From a virus: a stretch of DNA of 64,000 nucleotides. Below the pieces are notes generated by a model that saw nothing but the letters and a program-made list of their open reading frames with translations, was not told the origin of the DNA and ran no database searches. Where the stretch lies: positions 48,307-112,306 of IMG/VR virus record IMGVR_UViG_3300025108_000020; one strand, given 5' to 3'. The position numbers and the translations under genes are program-made. This document shows, piece after piece, positions 58,831-64,000 of this stretch (its first letter is position 1; each line of letters begins with the position of its first letter).

Positions 58831-59740
58831 CCCACGATTTCATACCAAACGGTGTATCAGCAATGAGAGTTTGTGTCATCTCTACTGCGTCTGGTGGCAC
58901 AACTAAACAGAATCCAATACCTAGATTGAATACATTACGCATCTCTTCCTCGGCAATGTCTCCTGCTTCCTGGATCTTGTTAAACAATTCAGGTCTCTCC
59001 CAAGCGTCATAGTCAACATCAACAGTCATACCCTTTGGAAGACACCTAGGAAGGTTCTCGGGGATACCACCACCTGTGATGTGTGCCATGCCTAGGATAG
59101 GAACTTCATCTAACAAGTGCTGAATGAGACGGGCATAGATGGTGGTAGGTCTAAGCAACTCAGGCATCTCTTTATAGAAGATGTAATTTCTCCACAACAT
59201 ATCATTGACAAGAGTGTATCCATTACTATGAAGACCACTACTCTCAATACCAATGACTACATCACCAGGAAACATGGTGCTGCCATCAACAATCTGATTC
59301 TTCTCTACAACACCAGTACAGAAACCAGCAAGGTCATAATCAGTTGCTCTAAAATGCTCTGCAGTTTCTCCACCCAGGAGTTCCATACCAGCCATGGTGC
59401 ATCCAACATTGATACCATACACAATGTCACTGACATTAGCATCAAGTGATTTGGTGGAGATATAATCTAGAAAATATAATGGTTTAGCGCCAGAACATAT
59501 AATGTCATTAACGCACATAGCAACAAGGTCCTGGCCAATAGTAGTGTAATCATTAGCAATTCTACAGATGTTAATTTTAGTTCCTACACCATCGGCACCA
59601 GATACCAAGACGGGTTTCTCATATCCTGATGGGATCTCCATCATTCCACTGAAACCACCAATGTTAGGTGCCAATGCTTTGATATATTCTACAAAGGAAC
59701 GACCCTTAATGATGTCAACACCAGAAGTCTTATAGTCCAT
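58811..59740 (-). CDS. purM: Phosphoribosylformylglycinamidine cyclo-ligase (PurM)
   Basis: The 309-residue protein has the PurM pattern: KPVLVSGADGVGTKINICRI, DLVAMCVNDIICSGAKPLYF, DYISTK, MELLGGETAEHF, DLAGFCTGVVEK, VIGIESSGLHSNGYTLV and MAHITGGGIPENLPRCLPKG. It makes AIR in purine synthesis. It is somewhat shorter than the bacterial enzyme. Its start overlaps the previous stop as TAATG. Confidence 0.95.
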   Translation of the reverse strand: MDYKTSGVDIIKGRSFVEYIKALAPNIGGFSGMMEIPSGYEKPVLVSGADGVGTKINICRIANDYTTIGQDLVAMCVNDIICSGAKPLYFLDYISTKSLDANVSDIVYGINVGCTMAGMELLGGETAEHFRATDYDLAGFCTGVVEKNQIVDGSTMFPGDVVIGIESSGLHSNGYTLVNDMLWRNYIFYKEMPELLRPTTIYARLIQHLLDEVPILGMAHITGGGIPENLPRCLPKGMTVDVDYDAWERPELFNKIQEAGDIAEEEMRNVFNLGIGFCLVVPPDAVEMTQTLIADTPFGMKSWVIGQVK

Positions 59741-60009
59741 TAGTAAATTTCTCCATTGATAATACCTTCACGGTTCTTTAGTTTCCATACAATGTAGTCC
59801 ATGGTAGGGACACATATAGGGTTCCAACCTACGAACCCATGTGTCTCACCAGAATTCATAACCCAACAGGGAGCATCATCATTCTCAAGGTCTAGTGACT
59901 CGCGGTATGCTTCATCACCTAACATAACTACTGCTCTCTCTGCCTGATTCAAACTAGTGAAGCAGGTGAAGGCATTCTTTCTAATCTCATCAGGGATTTC
60001 GTGTTTCAT
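59740..60009 (-). CDS. Hypothetical protein in purine operon
   Basis: The 89-residue protein starts MKHEIPDEIRKNAFTCFTSL and has APCWVMNSGETHGFVGWNPI, then VPTMDYIVWKLKNREGI. It has no known motif. It is translationally coupled to purM and to the membrane protein upstream (4-base overlap). Confidence 0.65.
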   Translation of the reverse strand: MKHEIPDEIRKNAFTCFTSLNQAERAVVMLGDEAYRESLDLENDDAPCWVMNSGETHGFVGWNPICVPTMDYIVWKLKNREGIINGEIY

Positions 60010-60188
60010 GATTTAAATAATAAACTACAAACTAGATACAATCCCATTGCAGACCAGTACCCCAAAGTTGGTAATCCAAAAATACCTGGTATGGCAGCAT
60101 TCCATATCAACATAAGTATCAAAGGTGATACCAGGAGAATTATACCTGCGACTATAATATTTTGATCAAGGAGTGATGATTTTTTCAT
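60006..60188 (-). CDS. Two-span membrane protein
   Basis: The 60-residue protein has two hydrophobic segments (about 10-30, IIVAGIILLVSPLILMLIW, and 36-58, FGLPTLGYWSAMGLYLVCSL) and a basic N-terminus. It overlaps both neighbours by 4 bases. The function is unknown. Confidence 0.65.
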   Translation of the reverse strand: MKKSSLLDQNIIVAGIILLVSPLILMLIWNAAIPGIFGLPTLGYWSAMGLYLVCSLLFKS

Positions 60189-60427
60189 TCTAATGCAATT
60201 TCAACTTCTTCATCAAGTTCCCAAGAATCTTCACCCTCAAGATAATTCTCCAACTTACCAACTAATTCTGGTGGAAACTCATCAACAAACATTCCCCATG
60301 TTCCTGTTTCCACAGGATCAGGATCCCAAGTACATACTTTCACATCATCATATTGAGAGAAAATAAAATCAACAATATTTGTTTGGTCGTCTTCAGTTTG
60401 ACAGTAAATTTTAAGTTGGTGTTTCAT
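60185..60427 (-). CDS. Small acidic hypothetical protein
   Basis: The 80-residue protein starts MKHQLKIYCQTEDDQTNIVD, then FIFSQYDDVKVCTWDPDPVE, and ends DEEVEIALE. It has a beta-alpha-beta look and overlaps its neighbours by 4 bases on each side. Confidence 0.65.
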   Translation of the reverse strand: MKHQLKIYCQTEDDQTNIVDFIFSQYDDVKVCTWDPDPVETGTWGMFVDEFPPELVGKLENYLEGEDSWELDEEVEIALE

Positions 60428-60717
60428 AATGTTCTCTCAAGTCTTTCAGTTGCTTGGTCAGGGAAGTCTCTAGGGCGACTATCAAGTGCATTGTCAGTTC
60501 TAGGCGAACCCTCATTCGCCCTCATAGTATGTTGGAAGTTAATCCTCTTATATCTAATACAAAATGGATCTGGCATCCAGTATGTTACCTGCCAATCAAT
60601 CAAAGGATTTAACTCTAGATGCTTCTCTAGAGAATGATTGAAGATACCGATCTGAATATATCCATCATGGGTAACACATGAGTTGTCACCAACAGATACT
60701 ACAAACAGTTGCTTCAT
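60424..60717 (-). CDS. Hypothetical protein downstream of purC
   Basis: The 97-residue protein starts MKQLFVVSVGDNSCVTHDGY and has WQVTYWMPDPFCIRYKRINF. The end is rich in Arg (SRPRDFPDQATERLERTL). It directly follows purC with no gap. No motif was seen. Confidence 0.65.
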   Translation of the reverse strand: MKQLFVVSVGDNSCVTHDGYIQIGIFNHSLEKHLELNPLIDWQVTYWMPDPFCIRYKRINFQHTMRANEGSPRTDNALDSRPRDFPDQATERLERTL

Positions 60718-61416
60718 TTACTGGATTGCCAGGGGTTGCAGTCTATCTAGAATCTCACGATAGGCAGGAACAATATCACCTTCATCCTTCCTGAATAAAT
60801 CCTTATCAAATCTCTCATCACTACCAATCTTCCACAGTCTCATGCTATCAGGACTGATCTCATCAGCAAGTAGTAACTCACCATGTGCAGTGTAGCCAAA
60901 CTCGATCTTAAAATCCACAAGATCAATACCTAGGATGTAAAACATCTGACGGAGATAATCATTGATGCGTAGAGTCATCTCCTCAAATGGTTCTGGATTG
61001 TAACCCATCAGACGCACACGATCTCTTGTCAACAGCGGATCATGCTTGTTATCATCCTTCAAGAAGAACTCAACAATAGGATGTGGCAGTGAGTAACCTT
61101 CTTTAAGAGTTGTCTCACGAACAATAGATCCAGCAGCACGATTCCTGCAGATAACTTCTAAAGGAACGATATCTACCTTCTTACAGATCATCTTGTTAGC
61201 ACCAACCATATTAATATAATGTGTTGGAATATTTTCTTTGGAAAGTTTCTCAAAGATTAGAGATGAAATACTACAGCAGAGGGATCCTTTACCCAGTGGA
61301 TGATCAACCATCTCACCGTTACCAGCAGTCACCTTATCATGGTACTCAATGATGACACGATCAGCATCATCACCAGCATACACAGTTTTGACCTTGCCTT
61401 CTAGAATTACTTTCAT
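60718..61416 (-). CDS. purC: SAICAR synthetase (PurC)
   Basis: The 232-residue protein starts at the ATG at 61416, with AGGAGG just upstream and overlapping the previous stop (TGATG). It has the PurC pattern: EGKVKTVYAGDD, FHDKVTAGNG-like EYHDKVTAGNGEM, VVCRNRAAGSIVRE-like EVICRNRAAGSIVRE, DPLLTRDRVRLMGY, VDFKIEFGY and LADEISPDSMRLW. It makes SAICAR in purine synthesis. Confidence 0.95.
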   Translation of the reverse strand: MKVILEGKVKTVYAGDDADRVIIEYHDKVTAGNGEMVDHPLGKGSLCCSISSLIFEKLSKENIPTHYINMVGANKMICKKVDIVPLEVICRNRAAGSIVRETTLKEGYSLPHPIVEFFLKDDNKHDPLLTRDRVRLMGYNPEPFEEMTLRINDYLRQMFYILGIDLVDFKIEFGYTAHGELLLADEISPDSMRLWKIGSDERFDKDLFRKDEGDIVPAYREILDRLQPLAIQ

Positions 61417-61610
61417 CAATCCTCCTGTTTGTATGTAATAGTTATTTGATTGAATACTTCGTCTCTATTGTCGCTTTTGTATACACGACAGCGTTTTACA
61501 TCAGCATTCAATAATTTCTCAATATTATTAAGTTGCCATTCAGCAGCATACTTTTTAAACCCATCGTCCATCCAAGATTTATTAGATCCTGGTGTGTTAA
61601 AATTATCCAT
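61416..61610 (-). CDS. Small hypothetical protein between purS and purC
   Basis: The 64-residue protein starts MDNFNTPGSNKSWMDDGFKK, then YAAEWQLNNIEKLLNADVKR and a beta hairpin at the end (EVFNQITITYKQED). It is part of the tightly coupled purine operon: the stop of one gene overlaps the start of the next. Function unknown. Confidence 0.65.
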   Translation of the reverse strand: MDNFNTPGSNKSWMDDGFKKYAAEWQLNNIEKLLNADVKRCRVYKSDNRDEVFNQITITYKQED

Positions 61611-61885
61611 TATTCAATACCTGGTGGGAAAGTGTCAATCTCAGTCAATTCATAGTCCCAGTCTTCCATGACTGTGTTAGCAAGGAATCTATCAGATAGC
61701 ATTTCAAGTTCCTTCTCAGCATACTCTCTGCTCTCTGCTTCCAACCAAACATCAACTACCTTACCAAGTCTAAGTTTCTTGATGTCTAAGTCAGACAATC
61801 TCTTACAGGCATCTCTAACGGCGTTACCTGGTGAGTCATCAACCTGTGATCTCAGACGGATGAATACTAATGCTTTAAACTTCAT
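61610..61885 (-). CDS. purS: FGAM synthase subunit PurS
   Basis: The 91-residue protein has the PurS pattern: FKALVFIRLRSQVDDSPGNA, VRDACKRLSDLDIKKLRLGK, VVDVWLEAESREYAEKELEM and FLANTVMEDWDYEL. PurS bridges PurL and PurQ to make FGAM in the fourth step of purine synthesis. It is the first gene after the promoter at 61909-61937. Confidence 0.85.
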   Translation of the reverse strand: MKFKALVFIRLRSQVDDSPGNAVRDACKRLSDLDIKKLRLGKVVDVWLEAESREYAEKELEMLSDRFLANTVMEDWDYELTEIDTFPPGIE

Positions 61886-61908
61886 CTAGGTTTGTTTGTC
61901 ATGCAGTC

Positions 61909-61937
61909 ATTATACAATAAAAAACCACCCCGGTCAA
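61909..61937 (-). promoter_or_regulatory. Sigma-70 promoter of the purine operon
   Basis: TTGACC (61932-61937), a 17-base spacer and TATAAT (61909-61914). The -35 lies in the terminator loop and its TGA is the stop codon of the micro-gene at 61934. It drives purS and the genes after it. Confidence 0.85.
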
Positions 61938-61945
61938 GGAGTGGT
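61919..61945 (-). terminator. Intrinsic terminator
   Basis: On the minus strand ACCACTCC-TTGAC-CGGGGTGGT is followed by a T-run (61919-61924). It has the same design as at 35633-35660: a hairpin with TTGAC in the loop and the U-tract inside the promoter spacer. Confidence 0.8.
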
Positions 61946-62011
61946 GGTCGATTTAGGAGGTGGTCTGAATGGGCAGTCGCGACACCCAGCACCACAGCAT
62001 CCTCTACTCAT
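61934..62011 (-). CDS. 25-residue cysteine-rich micro-protein
   Basis: ATG at 62011 overlaps the previous stop (ATGAGTAG). The product MSRGCCGAGCRDCPFRPPPK plus STTTP has four cysteines in the CCGxGCRxCP pattern, which recurs in bacterial small proteins and may bind metal. Its last codons form one arm of the terminator and its stop is in the -35 box. Confidence 0.6.
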   Translation of the reverse strand: MSRGCCGAGCRDCPFRPPPKSTTTP

Positions 62012-62225
62012 GATCACTAAAATGATTATTAATAACTTCAATACGCTCATCTTCATGAGCAATGATATCTAGTTGTTCCTGAATAGCAGCAAGCACATCA
62101 GGGTGCTCACCAATACCTACAGGATTGTGTAGGTATACTTCTATATTTGCTTTTGCTTTGGCAATATTACCTATAGCATCAGCAACTAAAGCATCCAACA
62201 TTTTTTGGCGAAGATTGCAAGACAT
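62004..62225 (-). CDS. Hypothetical helical protein
   Basis: The 73-residue protein starts MSCNLRQKMLDALVADAIGN, then IAKAKANIEVYLHNPVGIGE and a helical end with HEDERIEVINNHF. It looks like a small three-helix protein and is of a type I associate with cyanophages. It precedes the cysteine-rich micro-gene with an 8-base overlap. Confidence 0.7.
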   Translation of the reverse strand: MSCNLRQKMLDALVADAIGNIAKAKANIEVYLHNPVGIGEHPDVLAAIQEQLDIIAHEDERIEVINNHFSDHE

Positions 62226-62231
62226 AATAAT

Positions 62232-62480
62232 TTAAGAGTTAGTTTGTAATGACATCATTGTATCATGAAGTTCTCCAATATCAAGGAGACCTTCAGCACT
62301 GAACCAGGGGGCATTCGCCCAACTGAAGCCTTCACCCATGGTGCTATCGGGTGCTGTGATGTACCAATGACATGCTGTGTCTGGTACATCTACTGCACAC
62401 TTAGACCAATCGTCACTCCACTGTGGGACTTGAACCCACATTAGAGCAGCAAACATAATACTGAAGAGTGATTTGATCAT
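62232..62480 (-). CDS. Small exported or membrane-anchored protein
   Basis: The 82-residue protein has an N-terminal hydrophobic helix (MIKSLFSIMFAALMWVQVP), then a Trp-rich part with two cysteines (KCAVDVPDTACHWYITAPDS) and GEGFSWANAPWFSAEGLLD. It is probably exported or anchored at the membrane. It is located just after psbD. Confidence 0.65.
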   Translation of the reverse strand: MIKSLFSIMFAALMWVQVPQWSDDWSKCAVDVPDTACHWYITAPDSTMGEGFSWANAPWFSAEGLLDIGELHDTMMSLQTNS

Positions 62481-62507
62481 GTCTTATTAAAGGTTATGGG
62501 TCTAAGT

Positions 62508-62532
62508 TTTAATAACAAGAGTTCTTATTAAA
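62508..62532. repeat. AT-rich inverted repeat at the psbD end
   Basis: TTTAATAA (62508-62515) and TTATTAAA (62525-62532) form an 8-bp stem around the psbD stop codon. It may be a weak terminator or an mRNA-stabilising hairpin. Confidence 0.4.
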
Positions 62533-63583
62533 GAGCGTTGCCTCTAGGTAGAACTTCCTCAGGGAAGATAAAGTTCTCATGTGGTTGATCAGCAGGTGCC
62601 AACCATGCACGGAGTCCTTCGTTAAGAAGGATGTTCTTGGTGTAGAAGGTCTCAAACTCAGGATCTTCTGCTGCTCTGATCTCCTGACTCACGAAATCGT
62701 AAGCACGAAGATTAAGAGCAAGCCCAATAATGCCAATAGAGGAGACCCAAAGACCCATAACAGGCACAAACAGCATAAAGAAATGCAGCCACCGCTTGTT
62801 AGAAAACGCAATACCGAAGATCTGCGACCAGAAGCGGTTTGCAGTGACCATAGAGTAAGTCTCCTCCTCTTGAGTTGAATCAAACGCCTTAAAGGTATTT
62901 GCTTGTTCTCCGTCTTCATACAGTGTGTTCTCCACAGTTACGCCATGGATTGCTGATAGCAATGCTCCACCTAGTATACCAGCCACTCCCATCATATGGA
63001 AGGGGTTGAGTGTCCAGTTGTGGAATCCTTGTAGGAACAACAGGAATCTGAAGATCGCCGCGACACCAAAGGACGGCGCGAAAAACCAAGAGGACTGTCC
63101 CAGAGGATAGATGAGGAAAACACTGACAAATACAGCAATAGGGCCAGAAAAAGCAATCGCATTATAAGGTCTAATTCCAATTAAGCGAGAAAGTTCAAAC
63201 TGCCTAAGCATGAAACCAATGAGAGCAAAGGCTCCGTGGAGTGCCACAAAATTCCAGAGTCCCCCAAGTTGGCACCACCGCTGGAAATTCCCCTGAGACT
63301 CAGGACCCCAAAGTAGAAGAAGAGAATGACCCATAGCATCAGCAGGCGTCGAGACAGCTGCCGTAAGAAAGTTAGCACCTTCAAGATAGGAAGAAGCAAG
63401 ACCGTGGGTGTACCAACTCGTGACAAAAGCTGTGCCAGTAAGCCAACCACCAATGGCAAGATAAGCAGTGGGAAGAAGAAGGAGTCCAGACCAACCCACA
63501 AAGATAAAGCGATCCCGTTTAACCCAGTCGTCCAGGACATCAAACCACCCCCTTTGTGGTGTTGTTAGTGTACTTGTCGTCAT
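62528..63583 (-). CDS. psbD: Photosystem II D2 protein
   Basis: The 351-residue protein is close to full host length (about 352). It starts [20 protein letters not shown] and carries the D2 pattern: [40 protein letters not shown]-like [50 protein letters not shown] and [20 protein letters not shown]-like [20 protein letters not shown]. It replaces damaged D2 in the PSII reaction centre of the infected cyanobacterium. Cyanophages encode it with psbA to keep light energy flowing. Confidence 0.98.
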   Translation of the reverse strand: MTTSTLTTPQRGWFDVLDDWVKRDRFIFVGWSGLLLLPTAYLAIGGWLTGTAFVTSWYTHGLASSYLEGANFLTAAVSTPADAMGHSLLLLWGPESQGNFQRWCQLGGLWNFVALHGAFALIGFMLRQFELSRLIGIRPYNAIAFSGPIAVFVSVFLIYPLGQSSWFFAPSFGVAAIFRFLLFLQGFHNWTLNPFHMMGVAGILGGALLSAIHGVTVENTLYEDGEQANTFKAFDSTQEEETYSMVTANRFWSQIFGIAFSNKRWLHFFMLFVPVMGLWVSSIGIIGLALNLRAYDFVSQEIRAAEDPEFETFYTKNILLNEGLRAWLAPADQPHENFIFPEEVLPRGNAL

Positions 63584-63680
63584 TTTTGTGTACCTTTTTT
63601 AAATCTTTTAACCAGTATAGTTGTGGCCAAGTATCACGAATGATCTCAGCAAGTTTTGATGGAGTCTGTGGACTTAGCAT
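63540..63680 (-). CDS. Small ORF between psbA and psbD
   Basis: The 46-residue product starts [20 protein letters not shown], then [14 protein letters not shown]. It overlaps the psbD start by 44 bases. The helical, gene-like first half and the place between two expressed genes support it. No motif was recognised. Confidence 0.5.
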   Translation of the reverse strand: MLSPQTPSKLAEIIRDTWPQLYWLKDLKKVHKNDDKYTNNTTKGVV

Positions 63681-63698
63681 ATCTTAACACAAACAGAG

Positions 63699-63724
63699 AA
63701 AAAAATAGGGGTCGTAAGACCCCT
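63699..63724 (-). terminator. Intrinsic terminator after psbA
   Basis: On the minus strand AGGGGTC-TTAC-GACCCCT is followed by ATTTTTTT. It should end psbA transcripts before psbD. Confidence 0.85.
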
Positions 63725-63749
63725 TATTTATTTTAGTTAGTGGAAGATA

Positions 63750-64000
63750 TCAACCAACAGAAGGTGCTACAAGTGCTACAGGTGTAGACTCAGCAGCAGC
63801 AAGGTCCAATGGGAAGTTGTGTGCGTTACGCTCATGCATAACTTCCATACCCAGACCTGCACGGTTCAGGACATCTGCCCAAGTGTTCAGTACACGACCT
63901 TGACCATCGAGAATGGACTGGTTGAAGTTGAAACCGTTGAGGTTGAATGCCATGGTGCTTACGCCCAGTGCAGTGAACCAGATTCCGACTACAGGCCATG
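63750..64000 (-). CDS. psbA: Photosystem II D1 protein (partial, C-terminal part)
   Basis: About 83 C-terminal residues are visible, running off the window end. They include the final membrane part ([20 protein letters not shown]) and [20 protein letters not shown], then [14 protein letters not shown] with the H, E, H and D ligands of the Mn cluster. The end [15 protein letters not shown] is the tail that is cut off after the conserved LDLA. D1 is the fast-turnover PSII core protein. The gene is followed by a terminator. Confidence 0.97.
   Translation of the reverse strand, partial: WPVVGIWFTALGVSTMAFNLNGFNFNQSILDGQGRVLNTWADVLNRAGLGMEVMHERNAHNFPLDLAAAESTPVALVAPSVG

Overview
The window looks like about one third of the genome of a T4-like cyanophage (marine Synechococcus/Prochlorococcus myovirus group). 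It carries T4 core genes (homologues of gp4, gp5, gp26, gp32, gp33, gp48, gp53, and a likely gp54). It also carries photosynthesis and metabolic host-like genes typical of these phages: psbA (D1), psbD (D2), talC, a CP12-like gene, phoH, thyX, and purM/purC/purS. Genes are dense, AT-biased and mostly on the minus strand. The plus strand carries only three islands: 12520-13901, 27605-29933 and 43743-44537. No stretch above 300 bases lacks a gene.

Layout: (1) 1-12446: the end of a flavin-dependent halogenase-like gene, a nucleotidyltransferase-like protein, a 2OG-Fe(II) oxygenase and three fibre/structural genes, one collagen-like and one ending in an S74 chaperone. (2) 12520-16324: two plus-strand structural candidates face three minus-strand genes with secretion signals; then a tRNA-Leu(UAA) and an oxygenase. 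(3) 16205-17278: talC and small genes behind a near-consensus sigma-70 promoter. (4) 17275-27575: baseplate hub and tail genes (gp5-like hub, a gp27-like protein, an M23 peptidase, gp26), including a textbook -1 frameshift signal at the end of gp26. (5) 27605-29933: gp4, gp48 and gp53. (6) 29930-38742: replication, transcription and nucleotide genes (gp32, gp33, exonuclease, phoH, thyX, glutaredoxin), many small genes and three oxygenases. (7) 38720-43669: a giant fibre-like protein with an intact subtilisin triad. (8) 43743-50401: a sugar cassette (HldD, split HldE, GT9 transferase, NodU/CmcH carbamoyltransferase, HAD phosphatase, cupin, two oxygenases). (9) 50493-58771: an adhesion module (assembly protein, a 29-cysteine poly-glycine protein, a fibre with six carbohydrate-binding-like repeats, small structural genes), two oxygenases and a secreted HExxH peptidase. 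(10) 58811-61885: a purine operon. (11) 61934-64000: small genes, psbD, psbA.

Regulation can be read in places. Five TTGACN-N17/18-TATAAT promoters drive early-type genes. Many T4-late-like motifs (CTAAATA or [G/C]ATAAATA) sit in the tiny gaps before other genes, often overlapping the previous stop codon. Intrinsic terminators are few. Two of them are fused to sigma-70 promoters, with the -35 box in the terminator loop.

Most notable for follow-up: the gp26 frameshift signal with a 14-bp stem; the heptose/carbamoylation cassette; nine 2OG-Fe(II) oxygenase-like genes lying beside fibre and sugar genes; the cysteine-rich adhesin candidate; the subtilase fibre; and the terminator-promoter chimeras. 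All functions are inferred from motifs and context by reading the sequence; no database search was run.
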